DNA of 64,000 bases from Acidobacteriaceae bacterium (GTDB taxonomy: Bacteria > Acidobacteriota > Terriglobia > Terriglobales > Acidobacteriaceae), in assembly GCA_003132405.1 (NCBI GenBank), contig PKXQ01000057.1, forward strand, positions 3,668 through 67,667, written 5' to 3'. The stretch's first letter is position 1. The number at the start of each line of letters is the position of its first letter. A program made the translations under genes and the position numbers. Below the pieces are notes generated by a model. The model worked only from the letters and a program-made list of their open reading frames with translations, was not told the origin of the DNA and made no database searches. This document shows positions 25,931 through 32,970 of this stretch, one piece after another.

Positions 25931-26680
25931 ATGAAACTTTCCGTCGTCATGCCTGTCTATAACGAACGCACCACCCTCCGCGAGGTGGTCTTGAAGGTTC
26001 TCGCCGTTCCGCTCGAGATCGAGTTGATCTGCGTCGACGATGGCTCGCGCGATGGCTCACGCGAAATTCTGGCGGAATTGCAGTCCGAGCATCCCCAAAT
26101 TTGCGTCGCTCTTCAGCCCCAGAATATGGGCAAAGGAGCCGCCTTGCGCCGCGGCATTCAGGAAGCCACTGGCGACTTCGTCATCATTCAGGACGCCGAC
26201 CTGGAATACGATCCCGCAGAATATACGCTGATGATCGAACCCCTGGTGCAAGGCAAGGCCGACGTGGTTTTCGGCTCGCGCTTTCTCGGCAGCGCCCCGC
26301 ATCGTGTCTTGTATTTCTGGCACTCCGTCGGCAACCGCGCTCTCACTCTGCTCTCTAATTGCCTTACCAACATCAATCTTTCCGACATGGAGACCTGCTA
26401 CAAAGTCTTCCGGCGCGAAATCATTCAGTCGATTCCGATCGAGGAGAATCGCTTCGGCTTCGAGCCCGAGATCACCGTGAAAGTCGCGCGCCGCAACCTG
26501 CGCATTTATGAAGTGGGTATCAGCTACTGGGGCCGCACCTACGAAGAGGGCAAGAAAATTGGATGGAAAGACGGCGTCCGCGCCTTATATTGCCTGCTAA
26601 AATATTCGCTCAAAGAGCCCCACACCAGGCCAGCCGTCGAAGCAGTCTCAGCCCCCGACCGCTCCCCCGTCTCGCGCTGA
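25931..26680 (+). CDS. Glycosyltransferase family 2 (dolichol-phosphate-mannose-synthase-like)
   Basis: A 249-aa GT-A enzyme: [19 protein letters not shown] at the N-terminus, the nucleotide-binding [12 protein letters not shown], the metal-binding [11 protein letters not shown] (DXD-like DAD at about residue 95) and [10 protein letters not shown]. It lacks C-terminal membrane helices, like soluble DPM1/GtrB-type catalytic domains. Expected activity is transfer of a hexose from a nucleotide sugar to polyprenyl phosphate. It is not in the main polysaccharide operon, and the neighbouring DNA is repeat-rich, so its pathway is uncertain. Confidence 0.9.
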   Translation: MKLSVVMPVYNERTTLREVVLKVLAVPLEIELICVDDGSRDGSREILAELQSEHPQICVALQPQNMGKGAALRRGIQEATGDFVIIQDADLEYDPAEYTLMIEPLVQGKADVVFGSRFLGSAPHRVLYFWHSVGNRALTLLSNCLTNINLSDMETCYKVFRREIIQSIPIEENRFGFEPEITVKVARRNLRIYEVGISYWGRTYEEGKKIGWKDGVRALYCLLKYSLKEPHTRPAVEAVSAPDRSPVSR

Positions 26681-26690
26681 CCAAACCACG

Positions 26691-26758
26691 TTGTCATCCT
26701 GAGCGAAGCGAAGGACCTATGTATTTTGTTTGCACTACCAACGCGCTTCAGGTGAGTA
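26691..26758 (+). repeat. Dispersed intergenic repeat, family A (copy 3)
   Basis: TTGTCATCCTGAGCGAAGCG followed by AAGGACCTATGTATTTTG, then an ACGCGCTTCAGGTGAGTAAT extension shared with copy 2. It directly follows the glycosyltransferase gene. Confidence 0.85.
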
Positions 26759-26766
26759 ATAATCGT

Positions 26767-27123
26767 CGGGTGGCCCACCCTAGAGAAGCGCTTGGTTCCG
26801 TTTGCATCACCCAACTGAGGGTGCCCCATTCTTGCGCGTTCTTGGCGCAAGAGTGGGAGACCGCACCGCCCGCACAATGTGCCCTTGGGTGGCGCAGCGC
26901 TTCAGCGCTGCGATAACAGATTTATTCTGAGACCGGTTTTGTAACCGCTGAGGACGACTGCCGACGGCGGAGATTCCATCTGCAAGATGGCGCCCTAGTT
27001 ATGCCCGCCCTTTTGCCGCACCCGTCCCTTATACGCGCTCGAACCCGACGTAGATTTTCCGGCGCTTTTAACCCCGCTAGTCGTTCCAAAATTCATCGGT
27101 GGATTCGGTTTATCTTTTACCGG
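26767..27123. repeat. Tandem duplication, left copy (repeat plus gene tail)
   Basis: The block matches 27,125-27,484. It comprises family C sequence (CGGGTGGCCCACCC, then CATTCTTGCGCG and GCGCAAGAGTGGGA as inverted repeat), a family B hairpin (26,884-26,956) and a 129-bp tail identical to the end of the downstream gene. The non-coding part has many differences from its partner. Confidence 0.85.
26995..27123 (-). pseudogene. Duplicated 3' fragment of the 126-aa secreted protein gene
   Basis: These 129 bases are identical to 27,356-27,484, the last 43 codons including the stop of the intact gene to the right. There is no start codon or upstream part here; beyond 27,123 the sequence switches to family C repeat. 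It is a non-functional gene tail created by the tandem duplication. Confidence 0.85.
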
Positions 27124-27124
27124 G

Positions 27125-27355
27125 CGGGTGGCCCACCCCTAGGAAGTCTTAGTTTTTCTGCGCCGCCCAACTGAGGGTGCCCCATTCTTGCGCGTTCTTT
27201 GCGCAAGAGTGGGAGGCCACACCGCGCACACAATCCGCCCTTGCTTTTGGGTGATGCAGCGCTTCAGCGCTGCGAGAACAGATTTACCCTGATACCGGCT
27301 TTATAGTCGCTGAGGAGAACTGCCGGCGATGGATACCCATCCGTAAAGATGGCGC
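27125..27355. repeat. Tandem duplication, right copy (families C and B)
   Basis: Second copy of the family C plus family B composite (hairpin GCAGCGC-TTCA-GCGCTGC at about 27,257-27,274). Compared with the left copy it carries numerous substitutions and small indels, whereas the adjacent coding tails are identical. Confidence 0.85.
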
Positions 27356-27736
27356 CTAGTTATGCCCGCCCTTTTGCCGCACCCGTCCCTTATACGCGCT
27401 CGAACCCGACGTAGATTTTCCGGCGCTTTTAACCCCGCTAGTCGTTCCAAAATTCATCGGTGGATTCGGTTTATCTTTTACCGGCTTTAGCGCAGGAGCC
27501 TTCTTGCCGGCCGCTCGCGACGACATAGCTCCTCTGCCACTCTGATGTTCGATACTCTGCAGGCTCTTGGCGTTTTCCGCCGAAGCCGTTCCTGCGCCCG
27601 ACGTTTTGCCTACCGGAGCGCTGCTCTTCGCCGGCTTGTCCTCGTGCGAAGGCTTGACTTTGTACGGCGCTTGCTGCGCAAAACTACTCACGCTGAGACC
27701 CGCCGCTAACACCGCTACTGCCAACGAAAATCGCAT
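27356..27736 (-). CDS. Small secreted basic protein of unknown function
   Basis: A 126-aa protein with a clear signal peptide (MRFSLAVAVLAAGLSVSSFA, then QQAPYK). The mature part is low-complexity and rich in Lys, Ser, Gly and Pro (PSHEDKPAKSSAPVGKTSGA, GTTSGVKSAGKSTSGSSA) with no cysteine. It has no recognisable domain and is probably disordered and periplasmic or surface-associated. Its last 43 codons are duplicated 361 bp downstream. Confidence 0.65.
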   Translation of the reverse strand: MRFSLAVAVLAAGLSVSSFAQQAPYKVKPSHEDKPAKSSAPVGKTSGAGTASAENAKSLQSIEHQSGRGAMSSRAAGKKAPALKPVKDKPNPPMNFGTTSGVKSAGKSTSGSSAYKGRVRQKGGHN

Positions 27737-28104
27737 TTTGCTATTGATCCTCTGCCTGGTCTGCCCACTCTGGTCTGCCCGCTCTGCTCTGATCGGAGTA
27801 ACCTGGGACTACACGCTTAACGTGCACGCGCCCTGCCATCCAAAATCTCCGCCTACCCTATGTTAAACCCCTGGTTACGAAAAAGCACTCGCGAGAACCG
27901 AAAGAACAGCAATGGCTTAGCCCAATCCGCCTCACTTCGTCGAAGTCCAGTCCACATTCCTCGAGTCGTCGCATAAGCAAAGTCTTGCACACTGTTGATC
28001 TCCTTCCGATCATTTTCGATCCTCGAAGAACAAATCTAAAAACGTGACCGAAGTAACTTTAGGGTAAGTCCCCCTTACCCCCTTGGACGCGTCTTACCCG
28101 TTTT
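27737..28104. other. Intergenic region, no gene seen
   Basis: About 370 bp. It should hold the promoter of the 126-aa secreted protein. The stretch TAAGTCCCCCTTACCCCC (28,065-28,082) is a C-rich direct repeat near the end of the next small gene. No open frame with coding character was found. Confidence 0.4.
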
Positions 28105-28302
28105 TTACCAAAGACTTATCGGCGTTGTCGGCCTTTTTACCGTTCGCACTACGTTGTAGCCGACAATCACGCTTCCAGCGTCGACCCGAGGCGCCTGCCA
28201 GGTGAGCGTAACGCTGTGCGGTCGCGCCTTGCATCCGCCCGTGAGGCCGAGGCAAACCATGGCGGCCAACGCCAGCAGACATCGAATCGAACTGCTGCTC
28301 AT
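28105..28302 (-). pseudogene. Lipoprotein-like remnant with a truncated FnIII start
   Basis: A 65-aa frame from ATG 28,302. A lipoprotein signal is visible (LLALAAMVCLGLTGGC), followed by HSVTLTWQAPRVDAGSVIVG, the first two strands of a fibronectin type III domain as seen in acidobacterial surface proteins. The domain then breaks off: the frame ends NVVRTVKRPTTPISLW, while the next frame reads RSANGKKADNADKSLVKNG. That is the expected continuation after GYNVYRSANG. A small deletion near 28,155 therefore seems to have shifted the frame, and the rest of the domain is absent. Confidence 0.5.
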
Positions 28303-28461
28303 GGATTGTGGCCACACCGATGGTTGCCCCACATCTGCCGATTCCGCTAAGTCAATATAGTTGCCTTAGCACTAAACTCTGCTAACTCGAAGAGGACGTT
28401 ACTGGTTCTAGGCGCGCCAAAGGGTTGCATTTTCGTGCAACGGTTGCAAAAAGTATCATTC

Positions 28462-28490
28462 TTGACAGGAGTGTTAATAGAACTTTTAAT
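28462..28490 (+). promoter_or_regulatory. Putative sigma-70 promoter of the VPEGGS-CTERM gene
   Basis: TTGACA at 28,462-28,467 and TTTAAT at 28,485-28,490, 17-bp spacer. It lies about 90 bp upstream of the ATG, leaving an untranslated leader. The inverted motif TTGCATTTTCGTGCAACGG just upstream (28,425-28,445) could be an operator. Confidence 0.55.
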
Positions 28491-28580
28491 GGGAGACGTT
28501 CCACGAATTCATGGGAAGTTGCCGTCCCCCGATACTCCCCCTCCCGAGTGTTTCGCCGAATACTGAATCAACGGAGTATC

Positions 28581-28808
28581 ATGAGCAATCGTAAGAGTAA
28601 GTGGTGGCTGGGAATTATAGTTGTATGTTGCCTTGTCCCCGCAGCATTTGCTGATAAGTGCGATCCACACGATCGGGGTCAGGATAAGCACTGCACGCAC
28701 CAGGTTCCAGAAGGCGGTTCTGCTGCCATCTATCTTCTCGGAGCGGGGCTCACCTGTTTTGAGGCGATGTACCTCCGCTCAAAAACCGCCCAGCCAGCGC
28801 AATCATAA
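28581..28808 (+). CDS. Short secreted protein with C-terminal exosortase sorting signal (VPEGGS-CTERM type)
   Basis: A 75-aa protein from ATG 28,581 behind GGAG (4-base spacer). It has three parts: a signal peptide (WWLGIIVVCCLVPAAFA), a mature segment of only about 20 residues rich in Asp, His and Cys (DKCDPHDRGQDKHCTHQ), and a tripartite C-terminal signal. That signal is VPEGGS, a hydrophobic helix (AAIYLLGAGLTCFEAMYL) and a basic tail (RSKTAQ). This is the layout of PEP-CTERM-like exosortase substrates, although the motif differs from classic VPEP. A promoter and strong terminator bracket it. It lies near the broken second exosortase (about 1.2 kb away) and 8 kb from the intact one. Confidence 0.8.
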   Translation: MSNRKSKWWLGIIVVCCLVPAAFADKCDPHDRGQDKHCTHQVPEGGSAAIYLLGAGLTCFEAMYLRSKTAQPAQS

Positions 28809-28841
28809 ACACTCACACGCCTTTCAGCCGGCAAGAAAATG

Positions 28842-28887
28842 AGCCTACTTTGTCAGCGAACTTGCTCCCAAAGTAGGCTTATTTTTA
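28842..28887 (+). terminator. Rho-independent terminator after the VPEGGS-CTERM gene
   Basis: Perfect 11-bp stem AGCCTACTTTG/CAAAGTAGGCT (28,842-28,852 and 28,869-28,879) with a 16-base loop, followed by TATTTTTAG. The opposite strand has a weaker T-rich run, so it may also stop convergent transcription from wecB. Confidence 0.85.
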
Positions 28888-28910
28888 GTGTTACTTCGCT
28901 CGACCACGCC

Positions 28911-29996
28911 TCACGCGCCCGAAGGCCGCCCGATCACAATATCCGCTATGCGCTCCCCCGTCCTGCCATCCCAAAGCGGCGGCACAGTTCCCTTCTTAGC
29001 ATTGCCAGCTAGCACTCGACCTAACTCCCCCCGCAACTTTTGCGGATCGCGCCCCACCAATACATTCGTGCCCATCGACACCGTGATCGGGCGCTCCGTA
29101 TTCTCGCGCACCGTAAGGCAAGGCACGCCAAGATATGTCGTCTCCTCCTGAATGCCGCCCGAATCCGTGATCACCACCGTCGCCCGCGACTGCATGCCCA
29201 GAAAATCGACATACGGCAGCGGATCAAGCACCCGCAGCTGCCCCGCCTGCAATCCAAAATCGGCAATGCGTTTTCGCGTCCGCGGATGCGCCGGAAAAAT
29301 CACCGCCAGATCCCGATTCACCTCGAGCAGCGACTCCAGTATCCCTTTCAGCGTCGCGCTATCGTCGACGTTCGCCGGGCGATGCAATGTAACTAACGCA
29401 TAACGCTCCGGCAGATCGTTGGTTTTCGTCTGCAGCGTCTTGCGCGCCGCCGGCAACAACCGCACCAGCGAATCGATCATCACATTGCCCACGCGAAAAA
29501 TCTTCTCCTCCGCAATCCCCTCCCGCCGCAGATTCTCGTCCCCATCCTCCGAAGGCGTGAACAGCAAATCCGCCAGTTGATCCGTCACCAGCCGGTTAAT
29601 CTCCTCCGGCATCGTGCGATCGAACGATCGCAGCCCCGCCTCAACATGACCGACTCGAACCCCCAGCTTGGCGCACACCAGCGCCGTCGCAACCGTCGAA
29701 TTCACGTCGCCATATACCAGCACCAGGTCCGGCTGTCGTTCGACCACAACCGGTTCCAGCCGCATCATAATCTCCGCCGTCTGCTTCGCATGGCTACCCG
29801 ACCCCACCGCCAAATTCACATCCGGCGCCGGTATGCCCAGTTGCTCGAAAAAAATATCCGACATATTCACGTCGTAGTGCTGCCCCGTATGCACCAGCGT
29901 CTGCTCGACATTCTTCCGCCCCTTCAGCGCAGTCAGCACCGGAGCCACCTTCATGAAATTAGGCCGCGCGCCAACAATATGAAATATCTTCACCAC
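28911..29996 (-). CDS. wecB: UDP-N-acetylglucosamine 2-epimerase (non-hydrolysing)
   Basis: A 361-aa GT-B-fold epimerase that interconverts UDP-GlcNAc and UDP-ManNAc. It starts MVKIFHIVGARPNFMKVAPV and has VHTGQHYDVNMSD, VYGDVNSTVA, VGHVEAGLRSFDRTMPEEIN, ITDSGGIQEETTYLGVPCLT and TERPITVSMGTN. Those include the catalytic Asp/Glu/His residues of the family. UDP-ManNAc would feed a surface polysaccharide. It is 30 bp downstream of the broken exosortase gene on the same strand, so the two probably formed an operon. Confidence 0.95.
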   Translation of the reverse strand: MVKIFHIVGARPNFMKVAPVLTALKGRKNVEQTLVHTGQHYDVNMSDIFFEQLGIPAPDVNLAVGSGSHAKQTAEIMMRLEPVVVERQPDLVLVYGDVNSTVATALVCAKLGVRVGHVEAGLRSFDRTMPEEINRLVTDQLADLLFTPSEDGDENLRREGIAEEKIFRVGNVMIDSLVRLLPAARKTLQTKTNDLPERYALVTLHRPANVDDSATLKGILESLLEVNRDLAVIFPAHPRTRKRIADFGLQAGQLRVLDPLPYVDFLGMQSRATVVITDSGGIQEETTYLGVPCLTVRENTERPITVSMGTNVLVGRDPQKLRGELGRVLAGNAKKGTVPPLWDGRTGERIADIVIGRPSGA

Positions 29997-30026
29997 ATCT
30001 CCAGTGCCACCGACAATCAGCTTAAT

Positions 30027-30913
30027 CTACTCAGGCAACGGCAAAGGATGCTGCCGCCGCATTTGCGACTCCGTCCGTCGCAAAATCCACAGCACCATCA
30101 CCACAGCCGCCACCGAAATAGCAAAAAAAACAATTCCCCCATTGTGATGGAACTTGCCATTGAGAAAGCCAGGATCCACGCGGGTTCCAAGCTCGCCGAT
30201 CGTAAAAATGCGCAGCCCATTCTTCGCTACCGACAACGGAATCGCCGCCGCGACCAGCACCACCTTCCGCCACCATGAACGCAGAAACAGATGCGCCAAA
30301 ACCAGCGTAGTGACGATCAGCATCAGGCTAGACCGAATACTGCTGCACTCGCGCGCCACTTCGATCTCCAGCCCCGGAATTGTCAACACGATTCCATCCT
30401 GCGCCACCGGAACCCAGCCGTCCGAAACATGAGCCTCGCCGCCACCGCCGACTGCTGTTGCAAAAATTCGACGATCCATTTCAAAACAAAGTCAGGGATA
30501 GGAACCATCAGGAAAAGAAAGCAAAGCGGAAACAGAAATTGTCGAAAAGTTCTAACTCCAAAACAGAGAAGAACGCCGCCAATCCACCATGTGACCAGCG
30601 CAAGCATGGCAAGTGTCAGTCGAATGTCTTCGCGAGCAGCGATCGTCCCCCATCTCGCACAGCCGCCAATCAGCAACGCCACCACAAAAAGAGCCAAGCC
30701 CGCGCCGTAACTAGGCCGGCCATCGATTCGCGGTGTCTTAGAATCCAGGTAAATCAGCCCAGCGCTCAGAGGAACAATCAGAAGGATGTGAGTATAAGCA
30801 TCGTTAGCCAGCGCCAATCCCAACGTCGTAGCCAGCGGACGCCACCACAAAACAATCGACGCCACGCACAAGAATACGAAAGCCAGAATTTGAGTTCGTC
30901 GCGTCGTGATCAT
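30027..30913 (-). pseudogene. Second exosortase, split by a single-base frameshift
   Basis: The 5' half (from ATG 30,913; MITTRRTQILAFVFLCVASI) encodes the N-terminal helices up to FLQQQSAVAARLMFRTAG, then drifts out of frame and stops at 30,383. The 3' half in the next frame continues VPVAQDGIVLTIPGLEIEVA and carries all three catalytic motifs: Cys in ECSSIRSS, Arg in KNGLRI and His in FHHNGG. Restoring one G to the GGG run at 30,413-30,415 (CCC on the plus strand) rejoins the conserved segment exactly and gives about 295 aa. It is a recent pseudogene or a sequencing error. Lower similarity to the first exosortase suggests another subtype. Confidence 0.85.
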
Positions 30914-30995
30914 GATTTCCGCATCCCAGGTCTTAATCTAACATTCGCGGATAGGCCGCTCGTGAACCGGAGATCCAAGTTTCGAGCAGGCTGCA

Positions 30996-31409
30996 TTAGC
31001 TGCTTTTAAAAGGATTGAAGATCCGCACGTCCAACTGTCTGAAGTCCCGTTCGTTTCGAGTCGCAACAATCAAGCGATGCACCCGCGCGGTCGCGGCAAT
31101 CATCGCATCTTCCAGCAACTGATCGGGCTTCCGGTCCATAATCCGGCCCCATTCCCGAAAGCACGGCGTATCCATCGGAAGAATCTGATAAGAACCAGCC
31201 AATTGATCCGCCCACTGCGCGATCTCCCCCGCTTTCACCGGATCCTGATGCCGCGTCCGCTCAATTCCCGCTTGCAGTTCTCCCATCGTGACCGCCGAGA
31301 GAAACAATTGCTCGTCCTCCAGATCGCTCAGCCAGCCGACCACCGCGCCATGCGGATGAGGCCTGCGAAGCTCGGAAACAACATTGGTATCGAGCAGGTA
31401 TCGATTCAC
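30996..31409 (-). CDS. vapC: VapC-like PIN-domain toxin
   Basis: A 137-aa PIN-domain ribonuclease. Conserved acidic residues are seen at YLLDTNVVSELRRP (Asp7), the TMGELQAGI Glu, and LLEDAMIAATARVH and IVATRNERDF at the C-terminal side. Toxins of this type cleave tRNA or rRNA. The start is GTG 31,409, overlapping the antitoxin TGA (GTGA), so translation is coupled. Length is typical of the FitB/VapC group. Confidence 0.92.
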   Translation of the reverse strand: MNRYLLDTNVVSELRRPHPHGAVVGWLSDLEDEQLFLSAVTMGELQAGIERTRHQDPVKAGEIAQWADQLAGSYQILPMDTPCFREWGRIMDRKPDQLLEDAMIAATARVHRLIVATRNERDFRQLDVRIFNPFKSS

Positions 31410-31663
31410 TTAAACTCCACTGCCGCGCGCCGCCGCAATGTCCGGTTCCCAGCGAGCAAATTCTCAAACCGCGCTTCCGGAGCCAGCAACACATCCTTTA
31501 GGCCCGGCCGGGCAGCCCTTTGCAGCCGATGCCATTCCTCGATCGGCACCAGAACGGCCGTCTCAATTCCGCGACGCGTAACTACCTGCGGTCCCTTCTT
31601 AATGGTCGCATTCAATAACTCGCTGAAACGCGCCTTTGCGTCCTGCACCTGCCATGAAGCCAA
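31406..31663 (-). CDS. Phd/YefM-type antitoxin
   Basis: An 85-aa antitoxin. The N-terminal DNA-binding fold is WQVQDAKARFSELLNATIKK followed by GPQVVTRRGIETAVLVPIEE, typical of Phd_YefM; the C-terminal tail should wrap the toxin. The start is TTG 31,663 with AGGAGG at 31,671-31,676 and a 7-base spacer, which rules out a later start. It should autorepress through the palindrome at 31,700-31,721. Confidence 0.9.
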   Translation of the reverse strand: MASWQVQDAKARFSELLNATIKKGPQVVTRRGIETAVLVPIEEWHRLQRAARPGLKDVLLAPEARFENLLAGNRTLRRRAAVEFK

Positions 31664-31699
31664 GTTTTCACCTCCTAGTGATAGTGATAATGATAGTAC

Positions 31700-31721
31700 T
31701 GACTAGTCATCTAGCTAGTCA
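31700..31721. promoter_or_regulatory. Palindromic operator candidate of the toxin-antitoxin operon
   Basis: TGACTAG (31,700-31,706) and CTAGTCA (31,715-31,721) are perfect inverted repeats 8 bases apart, 37 bp upstream of the antitoxin start and next to an AT-rich stretch (TATCATTATCACTATCAC on the coding strand). This is the position expected for antitoxin autoregulation. Confidence 0.7.
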
Positions 31722-31743
31722 ATATAACTTGAGGCTTAACTGA

Positions 31744-31792
31744 TGTAGCGCCGCCGTCCCGGCGGCTGTCCGGCGGGCGTCCCGCCCGCCGA
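31744..31792. repeat. GC-rich dispersed repeat, family D (copy 2)
   Basis: GTAGCGCCGCCGTCCCGGCG and onward, matching 18,980-19,027 with few changes and containing the same nested inverted repeats. Confidence 0.8.
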
Positions 31793-31953
31793 GCAGAATG
31801 CGACGACGCCACAGCACCACCACGAAGAATCCCGGCGCGGAAACATGCGCCAGACTAGACACTACTCAAGACTGAAGTCACTTGACTTCACCTCTTTTTC
31901 TGGGAGAATCCACCTTAGGTAACCTCAATAAATATTTCCCTCGGAGGGTTGGC

Positions 31954-32745
31954 GTGCTCAAGTCGATACTGTCGATCGTGCTGTCTGTGCTGATGGCTGC
32001 CGCGCCATTATTTGCGGCTCCCGCCGACCAAACTGCCGGAGAAGTCAAAGCTCTCATTCCCGCCGCCTCGCGCAATGCGCAATCGGTGAAAGTAAAAGAC
32101 AGCCTCGCCTGGAACGATCTGCTCCAAACCGATGCCCAGGGCCGCCTCCGCGCCGGCCTCACCGACGGCTCCATTCTCAGCCTCGGCTCCAACAGCGAAC
32201 TCAAAGTCGTGCAGCACGATGCCACCTCGCAACAGACTTCCATGGAATTGAACTACGGCAAGCTGCGCAACCAGGTCGTCAAGATCACCAAACCCGACGG
32301 CAAGTATGAAGTCAAAACTCCGAACGCCGTCATCGGAGTAATCGGAACCGACTTCTACGTCGGCTACGCCAACAATCAAACCACCGTCATCTGTTACGTC
32401 GGCAAAGTTGCGGTCACCCCCGGCGCCGGAGCCAAAGTGCTGCAGAGCGACAACGCCGCCCCCGGTTCTACCAACGCCGTAACTCTCACCGCCGGCCAAA
32501 TGGTCGTCATCGGCCCCGATGTTCCGCCCGGAGGCTACCTGGCAAGTTCCACTCCGACCGCCGTAGCCACAGCAAGCATTCAAGATACGAATGTGCCGAA
32601 CGAACCAATAACCGTAGGCAAAGTCGCAACCCACACCGTGCGCAATGTGCTCATCGGCGTGGGCGTAGCCGCTGGCGTGGGCATAGGCTTAGGAGTCGCC
32701 GAGACCAGAGGCGGCACCGCCCCCAGCCAAGGCCCGGCCAAGTAA
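31954..32745 (+). CDS. FecR-domain exported protein
   Basis: A 263-aa protein starting at GTG 31,954, preceded by GGAGGG with a 5-base spacer. It has a signal peptide (LKSILSIVLSVLMAAAPLFA). The FecR domain (about residues 40-150) includes VKVKDSLAWNDLLQTDAQGR, LTDGSILSLGSNSELKV and KTPNAVIGVIGTDFYVGY. The C-terminus has a hydrophobic glycine-rich segment (NVLIGVGVAAGVGIGLGVAE) that could be a membrane anchor. It may be a periplasmic sensor or scaffold rather than an anti-sigma factor, since no ECF sigma gene is adjacent. The CHASE2 cyclase follows 225 bp downstream, a pairing often seen. Confidence 0.85.
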   Translation: MLKSILSIVLSVLMAAAPLFAAPADQTAGEVKALIPAASRNAQSVKVKDSLAWNDLLQTDAQGRLRAGLTDGSILSLGSNSELKVVQHDATSQQTSMELNYGKLRNQVVKITKPDGKYEVKTPNAVIGVIGTDFYVGYANNQTTVICYVGKVAVTPGAGAKVLQSDNAAPGSTNAVTLTAGQMVVIGPDVPPGGYLASSTPTAVATASIQDTNVPNEPITVGKVATHTVRNVLIGVGVAAGVGIGLGVAETRGGTAPSQGPAK

Positions 32746-32836
32746 CACTACGAAATTGCAAGTAGTGGCTCGGTTTGAACCAGTTTTGAAAGGACACGGC
32801 TTCATAGTTTGCTGAGAAGCTTGACTTTGCCTTTGC

Positions 32837-32905
32837 TTTTGGGTGGCGCAGCGGTTTACCGCTGCGATAATCGGCTTGTTTTCATCTCGGCTTTAGCCGC
32901 TGAGG
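32837..32905 (+). repeat. Dispersed hairpin repeat, family B (copy 6)
   Basis: TTTTGGGTGGCGCAGCGG, TTTA loop and CCGCTGCGATAA, then CGGCTTTAGCCGCTGAGG (a second small hairpin). It lies between the FecR and cyclase genes. Confidence 0.85.
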
Positions 32906-32970
32906 GAATGCACCTTCCCAAGCCACTACGAAATTGTCCGTACAATCGCCACTCACTCGCGGGGACATGA

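Noticed and set aside
30383-30479. Programmed frameshift in the second exosortase
   Set aside because: No slippery heptamer is seen at the junction (GGCTGGGTTCC), and exosortases are not known to use frameshifting; mutation or sequencing error is simpler.
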